Shown here: positions 8,991 through 18,022 of the stretch, piece by piece | Position numbering within the stretch: position 1 is the first letter of the stretch | How the letters are laid out: each line of letters begins with the position of its first letter | Origin: Sandaracinaceae bacterium | GTDB lineage: Bacteria; Myxococcota_A; Polyangia; Polyangiales; JADJQN01 | DNA length: 64,000 nucleotides | Direction of reading: 5' to 3' | NCBI GenBank assembly: GCA_016712745.1 | Contig: JADJQN010000001.1 | Span: forward strand, 434,001-498,000 | The notes under the pieces: generated by a model | Database searches by the model: none | The model's input: only the letters and a program-made list of their open reading frames with translations | Told to the model about the DNA's origin: nothing | Program-made: the position numbers and the translations under genes

Positions 8991-9772
8991 TGTGACGAGA
9001 GGAAGTTGTGGGCTAGTACGGAGGAGGCTGCGTCGGTTGCGGCGATGTCGGGGATGTTTCGCGAGCGGTTGGCTGCGCCCGCGAAGAGGATGAACGTGAC
9101 GCCGCTGTCGACGCCGCCGCTAATGGGACTCGATGGTATGCCAAGCACCTCAGCCAGCGCGTACGAACCTTCGCCGATGATGCTGCTCGGTCCGGAGTCG
9201 GCGAAGGTCGCGAACGCGTAGCGGCCTTCGTAGATGACGAGTCCGTATTGTCCGAGGGCAATGCCGTGGTCGGCGGCGCGAAATCGCGTCGACGGAACCG
9301 GGACGACGATGAACGGCACTGTGTTGGCGTCAATGGGGTCGCCGCTGGGATCGCTTGCGCTGGTCTCTGCTTGGTAGCTCGGATCCACCATGCACGATGC
9401 CTCGCGTCCGCCATCGCAGTCGATGTCCATGTCCGACGTCCACCACACCGCGCCGTCAGTCTGGCAGACCTCGATGTTGGCGGCTTCGCCAACGTCGGTT
9501 GCGTAGTCGCCGCCGATGGCGACGCAGTCGCCGAGCGCTGCGAGCATTGCTGCCGGCGAGAATGGCGGGGGGCCCGAGTCAGTCTCCGTGCCTGAGTCGG
9601 TGTCTGATCCCGAGCCCGAGTCCCTACCCGCCGCTGAGTCGGCGCCCGAGCCCGAATCGGTGCTGGAGTCGGCGCCTGGACCCAGGTCGAGCAAGCCGCA
9701 CGCGCAGTCCGCCCCTGGGTTGCACGCCGCAATCGCCGCCACAACACACATCGACGCAACCGCCCTGATCAA
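8987..9772 (-). CDS. GH75 (fungal-type chitosanase-like) lipoprotein
   Basis: The 261-residue protein has a signal peptide with lipobox AIAAC (Cys17), a D/S/G-rich linker (about 31-68) and a domain from about 79 to 233 that resembles glycoside hydrolase family 75: DMDIDCDG near 114-121, a DPSYQAET segment, VPFIVVP, YAFATFADSGP and IGEGS. Asp192 and Glu201 are candidate catalytic acids. Chitosanases of this family hydrolyse glucosamine polymers; bacterial members are less common than fungal ones. Its start overlaps the upstream lipoprotein gene by four bases, so they are co-transcribed. The stop lies in a repeat element. Family call rests on motif pattern by eye, not an alignment. Confidence 0.75.
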   Translation of the reverse strand: MIRAVASMCVVAAIAACNPGADCACGLLDLGPGADSSTDSGSGADSAAGRDSGSGSDTDSGTETDSGPPPFSPAAMLAALGDCVAIGGDYATDVGEAANIEVCQTDGAVWWTSDMDIDCDGGREASCMVDPSYQAETSASDPSGDPIDANTVPFIVVPVPSTRFRAADHGIALGQYGLVIYEGRYAFATFADSGPSSIIGEGSYALAEVLGIPSSPISGGVDSGVTFILFAGAANRSRNIPDIAATDAASSVLAHNFLSSH

Positions 9773-10623
9773 AGCGGATCCGACCGCACAAAAATAAACC
9801 CAGCGTCTTCGCCGAGTATAGGCATGGGCACGATGCCGAACGCGTAGCTGCGTCCGTACAACACCCCTTCTGTCGTATAGCCGTGCGGGCTGCGTTCGAG
9901 ACCCGCGCGGCGCGCTTGCGCATTGGGCACAATCGCATCGAGCTCAGGATGCGCGGCGGTCTGATAGAAAAGGTCGTCGCCCTGATAGACGTAGGTCCAG
10001 ACGATCAGGCCCTGCTCTGCCATGTGGTCGAGCTTGAGCTGGCGACTCACGCGTTGCTCGAGGCGCCACAGCGGAATGCCAATCACTACGGCTCCCACCA
10101 CGTTGCCGTCACGTCGTGACGGAGCGACGAAAATCCAATACTTCGTGCCGGGTGCGCTGGCCTCTAAGCCTGGCAGCTCGCCGATGGCGTGCCCTTCTCG
10201 TCCCTGATGCAGCGCGCTCGCGACAATCGGAAAGATCTCCGCGAAGTTGCGCCCTTTCAAACGGTCGGGCTCAGCGTCGCGCGCGATCACGACGCCGCTC
10301 GGATCAACGGCCGCAATAAACGTAAGTGGCGACGACATAATCTCTTGAACGCCGCGCGGCGGGATATGCAAGTGATGCAGCGCCGAACGCATCTGCTGCT
10401 CGCGCAAGGTCGGGTCGGCCACGGCAAAGCCCGGCACGACGCGCTCCGCTACTTTGCGCAGCCCCACTTCGTGCCGATGGATGTCGTCGTTCAAGATGCG
10501 AACGACCTCCGGTAAGTGCAGCTCACGAATCTGCTTTCGCGCGTTCGCCGAATGCCGGCCCCCGCACGCGCAAATCACCATGGCCGTAGCAACCAACACG
10601 CCCCCAATGCCGTATCGCTTCAT
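9769..10623 (-). CDS. Lipoprotein with Cache-like sensor domain
   Basis: I choose the ATG at 10623, which gives 284 residues with a lipoprotein signal ending VICAC (Cys20). A much longer frame extends upstream to 10929 but runs into moeB in another frame and is not credible. After a helical segment with VVRILNDDIHRHE (about 40-75), residues about 90-215 look like an extracytoplasmic Cache/PAS fold: TFIAAVDPSGVVIARD, GRNFAEIFP, WIFVAPSRRDGNVVGAVVIG. Unlike chemoreceptors it has no transmembrane segment or signalling output, so it may be a ligand-binding partner of another protein. It lies 53 bases after moeB and overlaps the chitosanase-like gene by four bases. Confidence 0.75.
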   Translation of the reverse strand: MKRYGIGGVLVATAMVICACGGRHSANARKQIRELHLPEVVRILNDDIHRHEVGLRKVAERVVPGFAVADPTLREQQMRSALHHLHIPPRGVQEIMSSPLTFIAAVDPSGVVIARDAEPDRLKGRNFAEIFPIVASALHQGREGHAIGELPGLEASAPGTKYWIFVAPSRRDGNVVGAVVIGIPLWRLEQRVSRQLKLDHMAEQGLIVWTYVYQGDDLFYQTAAHPELDAIVPNAQARRAGLERSPHGYTTEGVLYGRSYAFGIVPMPILGEDAGFIFVRSDPL

Positions 10624-10676
10624 GCACGCCAGCATACAGCAAAGCTTTGCAGACTCCGAAAGCGCCCTCGAGCCCC

Positions 10677-11852
10677 TCAGCCGCCCGCGTTGCCGGAGCA
10701 GAACTCGTCGTAGTCGACGTATTCCTTGATGGTCGGGTGATCGCCGCAGACTGGACACGTTGGGTCGCGTCGAAGCTTGAGCACGCCAAACTTCATCTTC
10801 AGCGAATCGTACGTGAGCAAGCGCCCCACTAGCGGCTCGCCAATGCCCAAGACAATCTTCACGGCTTCCGTCGCTTGAATTACTCCGACGATGCCTGGCA
10901 AGACGCCAAGCACACCCGCCTCTGAGCACGAGGGCGCAAGATGCGCAGGCGGCGGTTCAGGATAGAGGCAACGATAGCATGGCCCTTTGTCCGCCCAGAA
11001 CGTGGTCACCTGACCATCGAAGCGAAAGATGCTGCCATGCACGACGGGAATCTTCTTCCAGACCGACGCGTCGTTCACAAGGTAGCGCGTCGCGAAATTG
11101 TCGAGGCCATCGACAATCACGTCCCAGCCTTGATCAAATACACGGTCAACATTGTCGCGCGTGAGTCGTTCCTCGAACGGAATTACTTTTACGTCGGGGT
11201 TGATGTTCTCGATTGTCTTCTTGGCGCTCGCGACTTTCGCCATGCCGATTCGGTCAGTGCCATGCAAAACCTGACGCTGAAGATTCGATGCATCAACCGT
11301 ATCGCCGTCGATGATCCCGAGCGTGCCTACGCCTGCTGCGGCCAGGTACAACGCGGCCGGTGATCCAAGCCCGCCCGCGCCCAGAAGCAGGACGCGCGAT
11401 TTGAGGAGCTTCTCTTGGCCCTTCTCCCCGACTTCGGGAAGCATGATGTGGCGCGCGTAACGATCTACCTGCGCGGGCGTCATCTGAGCTGGCGTCTCGA
11501 CCGGGTAGCCGATGTCTTTCCAGCGAACGAAGCCAGGGTTTGCCGATTCGACATTGGCGTAGCCGAGGTCTTGCAAGGCCTTGGCGGCAAACGCCGAGCG
11601 TGTACCTCCCGCGCAGTACAAGATCACGTTCGCGTTCTTGTCCGGGACTTTCTGTTCGACCTGCATCTCGAGAAAGCCGCGCGGAATCGAAATCGCGCCC
11701 GGGATGAAACCGGCGCGCACTTCATCCTTCTCGCGCACATCGACGAGGACGTAGCTCTCTTTCGCGTCGAGCCGTCGCTTCACTTCGTCGAGCGTGACGG
11801 TTCGAATCTGGCCTTTGATGTCTGAAAGCAGGTCCGCATAAGTCTTGGGCAT
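10677..11852 (-). CDS. moeB: Rhodanese-ThiF fusion, molybdopterin-synthase adenylyltransferase (MoeB)-like
   Basis: E1-like enzymes of this family adenylate the C-terminal glycine of small sulfur carriers (MoaD, ThiS, CysO) for molybdenum cofactor, thiamine or cysteine synthesis. The 391-residue protein has an N-terminal rhodanese domain (about 15-120; active cysteine C80 in YCAGGTRS), then a ThiF/MoeB domain (about 125-385) with nucleotide loop GAGGLGSPAALYLAAAG at 158-174 and zinc cysteines C292, C295, C366, C369. The rhodanese is N-terminal, the reverse of the eukaryotic MOCS3 order. No moaD, thiS or thiamine gene is nearby, so the exact carrier is open. First gene of a minus-strand operon with two lipoproteins. 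Confidence 0.9.
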   Translation of the reverse strand: MPKTYADLLSDIKGQIRTVTLDEVKRRLDAKESYVLVDVREKDEVRAGFIPGAISIPRGFLEMQVEQKVPDKNANVILYCAGGTRSAFAAKALQDLGYANVESANPGFVRWKDIGYPVETPAQMTPAQVDRYARHIMLPEVGEKGQEKLLKSRVLLLGAGGLGSPAALYLAAAGVGTLGIIDGDTVDASNLQRQVLHGTDRIGMAKVASAKKTIENINPDVKVIPFEERLTRDNVDRVFDQGWDVIVDGLDNFATRYLVNDASVWKKIPVVHGSIFRFDGQVTTFWADKGPCYRCLYPEPPPAHLAPSCSEAGVLGVLPGIVGVIQATEAVKIVLGIGEPLVGRLLTYDSLKMKFGVLKLRRDPTCPVCGDHPTIKEYVDYDEFCSGNAGG

Positions 11853-11941
11853 GGGCTGTGTGATCTAAAGCGAACACGCCCAAACGACAAGTCGCTGATT
11901 TTGCGGGTGTACTTGACGAAGGAAGTCGGACTTGGCGCCGC

Positions 11942-12499
11942 TTACGCCGCCTCGGCAGTGATGTTGTGCACGTAGCCTTCAGACTTTGCGTACGCGCGAA
12001 GTTTGGTTTTCAAAACGCGGCGAGCGCGATGAAGGCGCGACATCACTGTGCCGATCGGACAGCCCAGCGCATCTGCGACTTCGCGATACGACTGCTCATT
12101 CAAATCTACGCGCATGAGCACGGTGCGAAACTCGTCGGGCAAGGTCGCGAGCGCGCTCTCAACTTCGTCGCCGAGCGAGATGTTCTCGTTGGGCGAAAGC
12201 TCATCGTCGACTTCGACCCCCGCCAGCGTAAGAATGTCGCGTTCGCGGCGCTTGCGGCGATAGCCGTTGATGAAGGTGTTCATGAGAATGCGATGCATCC
12301 ACGCACGTGCGTTGGACCCGCGTTCGAACTGAGCTCGGAACTGCCATGCCCGCAGCACCGAATCCTGTACGAGGTCTTCCCCTTCCGCGCGCGAACCCGT
12401 CAAACGAATCGCGGTGCCCAAGAGCTCACCCGCGTGCTTCATCATCGTCCGCTCGAACTCGCTCCAGCTACTTGCCCGTTCGAAATCTGTTTCGATCAT
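11942..12499 (-). CDS. ECF-type RNA polymerase sigma factor
   Basis: The start at 12499 is preferred because GGAGG lies six bases upstream; a longer frame reaches 12586 without such a signal. The 185-residue protein has sigma region 2 (about 20-88: GEDLVQDSVLRAWQF, then ARAWMHRILMNTFINGYRRK) and region 4 (about 115-170: LPDEFRTVLMR, SYREVADALGCPIGTVMSR, HRARRVLK), and lacks region 3, as in ECF sigma factors of the SigR/RpoE kind. No anti-sigma gene is adjacent, so control may be transcriptional or by a distant regulator. It stands alone in the minus direction, 89 bases before moeB. Confidence 0.92.
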   Translation of the reverse strand: MIETDFERASSWSEFERTMMKHAGELLGTAIRLTGSRAEGEDLVQDSVLRAWQFRAQFERGSNARAWMHRILMNTFINGYRRKRRERDILTLAGVEVDDELSPNENISLGDEVESALATLPDEFRTVLMRVDLNEQSYREVADALGCPIGTVMSRLHRARRVLKTKLRAYAKSEGYVHNITAEAA

Positions 12500-12848
12500 T
12501 GCGTCCCTCCGCATGCAGGGGACTTCTGCAAGGGCGGTGCCAGCGCCTCGTCCCCGTCCGGCTTCCGCCGCTTTGCCGGCAAGCACGTCGCGTTTCGCGG
12601 TGGATCGCGTTCGCCGACGCGCCGCAAGCGCCGGGATTTTGTCAGCTTGGCGTTGCCGACCCCCAGAGGCGCGTCAACGTGTCAGCGCGTGCGTGTGTAG
12701 CTTGCCGCACTTGCGAAAGCCGCGGGCTCCCACGCGGAAAGCAGCAAGTGCCGACCGCCATTTCTCGTGCCAACCGCTAGCTGCGGCCACCGGAAAAGCC
12801 AAGCCCCATGGAGGTGGCTAGCCGGCATGCCATGAAACCCGGGCTCCC
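12500..12848. other. Intergenic region upstream of the ECF sigma gene
   Basis: No gene is supported in these 349 bases. The left end holds the ribosome binding site of the sigma gene. Near the right end, CCCGGGCT and AGCCTGGG (about 12838-12858) can form an eight-pair hairpin in plus-strand RNA; the same arms with one mismatch in minus-strand RNA overlap the nnr stop and are followed by only three T, so this is at best a weak terminator. Riboswitch consensus sequences were looked for without a match. Confidence 0.4.
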
Positions 12849-14378
12849 CTAGCCTGGGCCCGCCGACTTGCGTGCGTACGTCAGCGCGCGCGGCAACGCG
12901 TCCGCGACTTCGCGCGCGAGCAGGCCGCGATCGGCGTTCGCGGCGAGCTCGCCCGCCACTGCGTGGAGCCACACGCCGGCGCTCGCGGCATCGAACGCAG
13001 GTGCAGTACAAAGCAGCGCAGCTACCGTACCAGCGAGCACGTCGCCGGTGCCGCCAACAGCGAGGGCGGGTGTGCCGCGATCGCAGACGCGAAGTGCGCC
13101 ATCGGGCGCCGCGACGATGGTGCACGCTCCCTTCAAGATGCTGATATGCCCGCTCCGCTTCGCGAGCATCGCTGCGCTCGCGAACCTGTCGCGCTGCACG
13201 TTCGCTGTTTCAATACCGAGAAGACGCGACGCCTCACCCGGATGAGGCGTCAGCACCCTGGGCCCGGCACACCGTTGCAGCATCGCGATGTCGTCGCTGC
13301 ATGCGGTAAGCGCATCGGCGTCTATCACAGTCGGCGGCCTCAGCGAGACGGCGAGCGCACGGGCGACGCGTCGCGCGTCCTCGCTCAAGCCGAAGCCCGG
13401 ACCGAGCACAACCGCATCTGCCCTCTCGGCAAGGGCTGTGAGCTCGTCGATGGCACGTTCGGGCTCAGCGGAGATGCGCGCTGTCATCATTTCAATAACT
13501 TTTGCCTCGACCACCGCGAACGCGCTATGACACGGGGCAATCGTGACAAGGCCCGCGCCAGCGCGCAGAGCGCCGCTCCCTGAGAGCAAAGCTGCACCGG
13601 TGTGACCCTCGGATCCCGCAATGACAAGCACGCGGCCGGCGCTGCCCTTGTGCGCGTTCATCGCACGCGGCGGTACAATGCGCGCAATTGTCGCTGCGTC
13701 GATGAGGGCGTTCTTGATCTGCGGCGGAACTTCGGTGCCGATCGGAACGCAGACAATCTCGCCGCAGCACGGGCGGCCTGGTGCTTGATGAAGGCCTCGC
13801 TTGTGAGCTCCGAACGTGACGGTGAGAGTTGCGTTGACGGCCGCGCCGAGTATCGCGCCATCGTCTGCGTCCACGCCGCTCGGGAGATCAAGCGCGACGA
13901 CAGGAGCGCGCTGCTGGTTAATGAGTTCAATGACCGCGCGCGGCGCTCCGGAAATCTCGCGGTCAAGGCCGGTCCCGAAGAGGCCATCGACGATGAGCGT
14001 GGCCGCGCTTAGCCCTTCGCGCACGCGCGGGAGGTCTGCCTCCACGCGCACGTCGATGACCGAAAGTCCCAGGCCAGCCAGCTGCTCAAAATTCGGTTTC
14101 GCATCGCCGCTGATCTTTTCGCGCGCCCCGACCAAAACTACGGTTGGGTTTACGCCACGCTTCATAAGCGCTCGTGCGAATACCCACGCGTCGCCGCCGT
14201 TCTGTCCTATGCCGCCAAAAACCCAAACGCGTTGCAACTGCTTGGCGAACGCGTCCATCGCAATGCGCGCGGCGCCCGCGCCGGCGTTCTCCATCAGCTC
14301 GCTGCTCGCGATGCCGAGACGCGTCGTCGCGTCGGCGTCCATGGCGCGCGCTTGCTGCCGTGTAAGAAGCGGAATCAC
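12849..14378 (-). CDS. nnr: Bifunctional NAD(P)H-hydrate epimerase / ADP-dependent dehydratase
   Basis: This 509-residue enzyme repairs damaged NADH and NADPH hydrates. The N-terminal epimerase (NnrE, about 1-215) shows the GQNGGDAWVFAR motif and ALDLPSGVDADDG. The C-terminal dehydratase (NnrD, about 230-500) shows GSAGRVLVIAGSEGHTGA, GAGLVTI, VLTPHPGEASRLLG and GGTGDVLAGTVAALL. Length matches the Escherichia coli fusion. The start overlaps the pdxJ stop by four bases (ATGA), indicating translational coupling. In many bacteria acpS lies between pdxJ and this gene; here it is absent. Confidence 0.95.
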   Translation of the reverse strand: MIPLLTRQQARAMDADATTRLGIASSELMENAGAGAARIAMDAFAKQLQRVWVFGGIGQNGGDAWVFARALMKRGVNPTVVLVGAREKISGDAKPNFEQLAGLGLSVIDVRVEADLPRVREGLSAATLIVDGLFGTGLDREISGAPRAVIELINQQRAPVVALDLPSGVDADDGAILGAAVNATLTVTFGAHKRGLHQAPGRPCCGEIVCVPIGTEVPPQIKNALIDAATIARIVPPRAMNAHKGSAGRVLVIAGSEGHTGAALLSGSGALRAGAGLVTIAPCHSAFAVVEAKVIEMMTARISAEPERAIDELTALAERADAVVLGPGFGLSEDARRVARALAVSLRPPTVIDADALTACSDDIAMLQRCAGPRVLTPHPGEASRLLGIETANVQRDRFASAAMLAKRSGHISILKGACTIVAAPDGALRVCDRGTPALAVGGTGDVLAGTVAALLCTAPAFDAASAGVWLHAVAGELAANADRGLLAREVADALPRALTYARKSAGPG

Positions 14379-15109
14379 CCTGTACTCCGCGCTTTCATCG
14401 CGTCGAAGAAGGCGCGAACGGCTTCTTTCATGCCCATCATGACGGCGTCAGCCACGATGGCGTGGCCAACGTTCAGCTCCTCAATCTGCGGCGCTGCTGC
14501 GAGCAACGCGCCGACATTGGATCGCGTGAGCCCGTGGCCGGCGGCGACACGCAAGCCCAACGATGCGCCGAACGCTGCGCCATGAGCTAAGCGAGCGAGC
14601 TCTGACAAGCGTGCGTCGACGGTCGTCGCATTCGCATAGTCGCCCGTGTGCAGCTCAATGATCGAGGCGCCCGCTTCCTTGGACGCGCGGATCTGCTCCT
14701 CGGCGGGGTCGATAAAGAGGCTCACGCCGACGCCCGCGGTCGCGAGTCGACGACATAGACTCTGAACCCGCGCTAGAGATCCTGATACATCGAGCCCGCC
14801 TTCCGTCGTTCGTTCGGCGCGATTCTCCGGCACGAGAGTGACCAAGGTTGGCTTGATCGCCATTGCGATACTCAGCATCTCCTCGGTAGCGGCCATCTCC
14901 AAATTCACAACGACCCGTGCAACTTTGCGCAGGCGCTCTACGTCGTGATCCTGAATGTGCCTCCGGTCTTCACGCAGATGCACGGTGATGCCGTGCACTC
15001 CCGCGTCTTCGCAGAGAGCCGCCGCCTGCACAGGGTCGGGGTACGTGGTGCCCCGGGCCTGACGCAGGGTCGCGACGTGGTCAACATTGACATGAAGTCG
15101 AACACTCAT
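14375..15109 (-). CDS. pdxJ: Pyridoxine 5'-phosphate synthase
   Basis: PdxJ condenses 1-deoxy-xylulose 5-phosphate with 3-amino-2-oxopropyl phosphate to make pyridoxine 5'-phosphate, the last ring-forming step of the DXP-dependent vitamin B6 route. The 244 residues match family length. Signature stretches are the N-terminal LHVNVDHVATLRQAR, DAGVHGITVHLREDRRHI, the LVTLVPE loop, and GHGLT and ELNVGHAIV near the C-terminus, all expected active-site parts. It lies two bases after prkA and overlaps nnr by four bases in a minus-strand operon. Confidence 0.97.
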   Translation of the reverse strand: MSVRLHVNVDHVATLRQARGTTYPDPVQAAALCEDAGVHGITVHLREDRRHIQDHDVERLRKVARVVVNLEMAATEEMLSIAMAIKPTLVTLVPENRAERTTEGGLDVSGSLARVQSLCRRLATAGVGVSLFIDPAEEQIRASKEAGASIIELHTGDYANATTVDARLSELARLAHGAAFGASLGLRVAAGHGLTRSNVGALLAAAPQIEELNVGHAIVADAVMMGMKEAVRAFFDAMKARSTG

Positions 15110-15111
15110 CG

Positions 15112-17370
15112 TCAGCTCGAGTAACGGCTCTTCAAGAGCTCAGAAATCGCATCGCTCGCGCAATGCTCGCAATAGCCAAACCGCGTTTTCAACATCGCAA
15201 TCGACTTTGTGGCTGCGAGCAGTCGGTCGCCGTCCAACGTTTTGTCACCACGCAGCAGCAAGAGGACATCCTCGGCAATGGACGAGACTTGCCCGCGGCG
15301 CTCGGCGAAGTAGCTCTCTTTCACGCGCTGCAGATAGCGCGGAAAGAGCTGCGCGTAATCGACTTTGTCACCTGGATGGTCGATGGCCTGGCCGGCAACT
15401 GAGCTGATCAAGTCGCGACGGAATGTTGTGGCGTTGTCTTCGCTGTCGAGAATTTTTTCGACCGTCGCCATCAACTCCAGATCCGGGTCTTCGAATTTTC
15501 CGGTAACCCGGTTGTACACCCGCTCGTTTTTTACCCAGTACGAGACGTGGGTGACATAGCGATCAAAGAGTTCCATGTACTGCGTCTCTTCGATGATCCC
15601 GGTCGCCGTACGCACTTCGTCGTCGACGCGGTCGAGCCACCGATTGCGCACCTGCGTAACAAAGACGCGGTGCTCGTGATAGCCGCGCTCCGGCGCCTGC
15701 TTCAGGAAATCGTAGTCATTGCGATCCGCGAATTGCTCGATGCCCGCGAGTACGGCGAGCGGTGACATGCACTGATAGGCCGGATGTTGCGACGCATCGA
15801 GTAAGAGGTTGCGGATCTCGCGAGGCGACGCGCTTGTCAGGCCTTCGTAGACGGCCGACGCATCCTGCTCGTGATAGAGCGACGGCGTGCCCTGGCGCAG
15901 CTCCATGCTCTCCTCGGTCGAAAGACGAATGGGCACGGTACCGTCCGTGTAAAGCTCGGCCTTCTCGAGCGGCGTAAGCTCCGTCGCAATCTTGCCGAGC
16001 TTCTTGCCGCGGATGCGTTCAGCGTCCGGCATACGCAAGCGCGTGAGCACTGCCCACAGCGCGGCCGTAAACGTGGCGTGCGGCGCGACGTGCTTGCGTA
16101 CCTGCGGGACGATTTGCGCGTCGTAAATCTCCTGCTCACGCCGGTAATCGAGAAGGTACGGCACACGCACCAGCTGCAAGCGACCGCGAAACGAGTTGTA
16201 CTCGGGATGTTCTTTGAACGCGTGCAGATGCAGCTCGTTCGAGCTCGCAATCATCACGCTATTCAGAGAGATGTTCGACATCTGAAGAGCAACTTCGCCA
16301 GTTTCGATGGCGAGCAAGAGATACTTCCACGCATCAAGTGGGCGCTTCAGAAGGTCGCTGTATTCGATGACGCCGCCCGATGCATCCACGAGTTCGCCCA
16401 TCGGCTCAAACAAGGTGAGTGCACTTAGCGATGCCGGCAGCGCGCCCAGCGATCGATCGGCGGTAATCTGTCGTTCGCTGGCGTCGACGGCCATCTGGGG
16501 ACCGATGGTGACTGCTCCGCTACGGTAGCGCTGCGAAATGTAGTAACGCTCGACTTGTACGTGCGCGAGCACCTTGTTCAAATCGCCACGATATGCCGTA
16601 AGTAATGCGTCGAAGACTTGTTGGTTCTTTCGTCCGAGCTGCCCGCTCCAAATCCAATCCGGCGCGGCTTCCTTCGTGCCCACGTCAGCTTCTGCATAGA
16701 CGTTTTTGATCAGTGTTCGACGGACATCAATGGGCAGAATCTGAAGCGGGTGCTCCCGCAACTCGCTATGCATCTTCGCGTCGATCTGTGATTCGGGCAG
16801 ATGCGCAAAGGAGTCGCCGAACCCCGACGCGAGCGCCGCTTCCTGAAAGCCAATCGATTTGTTGTCGCGCCCTCGCGGGAACACCCAGGAGAAGCTGTAC
16901 TGCGCGCCCTCGTCCGTCATCGAATACTGTTCGAGCCCGCGAATCACGCACGCCGCGAACGTGCTCTTGGCGCTGCCGTTGGGGCCGTGCAAAAGCGTGA
17001 GGCGATTGCTACGCCCTTCCCGCGCAAAGTTCGAGAGGATCCGGTAGACCGCCTCTTGAATCGCTTCGTGTCCGACCAGGTACTCGCGTTTGTGCGGGCT
17101 CTGGACTCCGTCTTCAAGCCCGCCTGCGGAAAGCAGATCGAAGATACGAAAACGGCGGAAGCGTCCGTAGGGCTTGTCGACTTCGTACGACCCGAAGTGG
17201 TCAAACGCATCTCTTACATAGCGTGACGCGTCGCGGGTGTGTCGCGCGGGAAACTTCGCGAGTAACTCGAGATACTCGGCGAACGACAGGACGCGCTTCT
17301 CCGCATCGAAGCGTTCTTTTACATCGGCGCCAATCTTTGCGAGCTGATCGTGTAGCCCGTTCTTCGCCAT
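15112..17370 (-). CDS. prkA: PrkA-family serine protein kinase / AAA protein
   Basis: PrkA proteins join an AAA+ module to a C-terminal kinase-like domain and act in stress, nitrogen or developmental signalling in other bacteria. The ATG at 17370 overlaps the upstream stop by one base; a GTG one codon earlier is possible. The N-terminus shows LSFAEYLELLAKFP and RDAFDHFGSYEV, typical of the family, and the P-loop LLHGPNGSAKST is near residue 127-138. About 752 residues is roughly 100 longer than Escherichia coli YeaG (644), with extra sequence spread through the C-terminal half. The usual partners yeaH and spoVR are not adjacent; instead it is between a thiol-type lipoprotein gene and pdxJ. 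Confidence 0.93.
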   Translation of the reverse strand: MAKNGLHDQLAKIGADVKERFDAEKRVLSFAEYLELLAKFPARHTRDASRYVRDAFDHFGSYEVDKPYGRFRRFRIFDLLSAGGLEDGVQSPHKREYLVGHEAIQEAVYRILSNFAREGRSNRLTLLHGPNGSAKSTFAACVIRGLEQYSMTDEGAQYSFSWVFPRGRDNKSIGFQEAALASGFGDSFAHLPESQIDAKMHSELREHPLQILPIDVRRTLIKNVYAEADVGTKEAAPDWIWSGQLGRKNQQVFDALLTAYRGDLNKVLAHVQVERYYISQRYRSGAVTIGPQMAVDASERQITADRSLGALPASLSALTLFEPMGELVDASGGVIEYSDLLKRPLDAWKYLLLAIETGEVALQMSNISLNSVMIASSNELHLHAFKEHPEYNSFRGRLQLVRVPYLLDYRREQEIYDAQIVPQVRKHVAPHATFTAALWAVLTRLRMPDAERIRGKKLGKIATELTPLEKAELYTDGTVPIRLSTEESMELRQGTPSLYHEQDASAVYEGLTSASPREIRNLLLDASQHPAYQCMSPLAVLAGIEQFADRNDYDFLKQAPERGYHEHRVFVTQVRNRWLDRVDDEVRTATGIIEETQYMELFDRYVTHVSYWVKNERVYNRVTGKFEDPDLELMATVEKILDSEDNATTFRRDLISSVAGQAIDHPGDKVDYAQLFPRYLQRVKESYFAERRGQVSSIAEDVLLLLRGDKTLDGDRLLAATKSIAMLKTRFGYCEHCASDAISELLKSRYSS

Positions 17371-17876
17371 CACTGCACCGCGAGAGTCACCGCCACTGTG
17401 CGGCGATCTGGCATGCAGTTCTCCGGCGTGCAGACTGCGAAATCCACTTCCGCTTCGACGCGCGGCGTGCCTGCCGCGGTGGCCGTGAACGGAACGCTAA
17501 AGCGCGCCAAGCGCTCGCCGAATTCTGCGGCGTCGGCTCGAACGAGCTCAGCCTTCTGCAGAGTGACGCCGCTCGGTGCGCGCAAGGTGACGCGGATCGG
17601 ATACTCCTGATTCACGTGATAGTTCCCACTCGGCGTCAGTGCGATCGCAAACGTCCCTGCTTGCCCGGCGCGGTAGCCGGCCTCAGGGGTCGCGCGCAGC
17701 TCGAATCCGGTATCGGTCACCACCGGCCCTGCGGGCGCAGCAACCACTGGCGCAGCCGCGGGCGCGGGGGCCTGCTCAACTGGGGCTGCGGTAGGCGGGC
17801 TCGTGGTCTCGTCAGCGTGACCACTGCATCCACTCAGCATCCATGCAGCGCAAAGCCCAAATGACAGAACTCTCAT
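17370..17876 (-). CDS. Lipoprotein with DsbD N-terminal-like domain
   Basis: The 168-residue protein starts with a signal peptide and lipobox LSGC (Cys17), then an Ala/Pro-rich linker (about 25-50). The domain that follows (about 55-168) has YHVNQEYPIRVTL and ends with a C149-x4-C154 pair (VCTPENCMP) in an immunoglobulin-like strand pattern, similar to the periplasmic N-terminal domain of DsbD. It may shuttle thiols or only share the fold. A good AAGGAG ribosome site lies nine bases before the ATG. It is the first gene of the prkA-pdxJ-nnr operon and its stop overlaps prkA. Confidence 0.8.
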   Translation of the reverse strand: MRVLSFGLCAAWMLSGCSGHADETTSPPTAAPVEQAPAPAAAPVVAAPAGPVVTDTGFELRATPEAGYRAGQAGTFAIALTPSGNYHVNQEYPIRVTLRAPSGVTLQKAELVRADAAEFGERLARFSVPFTATAAGTPRVEAEVDFAVCTPENCMPDRRTVAVTLAVQ

Positions 17877-18022
17877 GGTGTGACGCTCCTTCAGCGGTTG
17901 AACGTGGGCATTGTGCCATAGCTGTCACCGTCAGAGCGAGGCGCCGGCGAATGCGCGCAGATTCTCCGAGTTTCGGTTGGATGTCGGATTCGTGACGTGG
18001 CTGTGACGTCGGCAGTTGCTCG

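Noticed and set aside
10624..10929. Long N-terminal extension of the Cache lipoprotein
   Set aside because: It overlaps moeB in another frame and would hide the lipoprotein signal.
12660..12848. Riboswitch (cyclic-di-GMP or cobalamin type)
   Set aside because: Several GAAA and GC-rich stems occur but conserved core sequences are missing or out of order.
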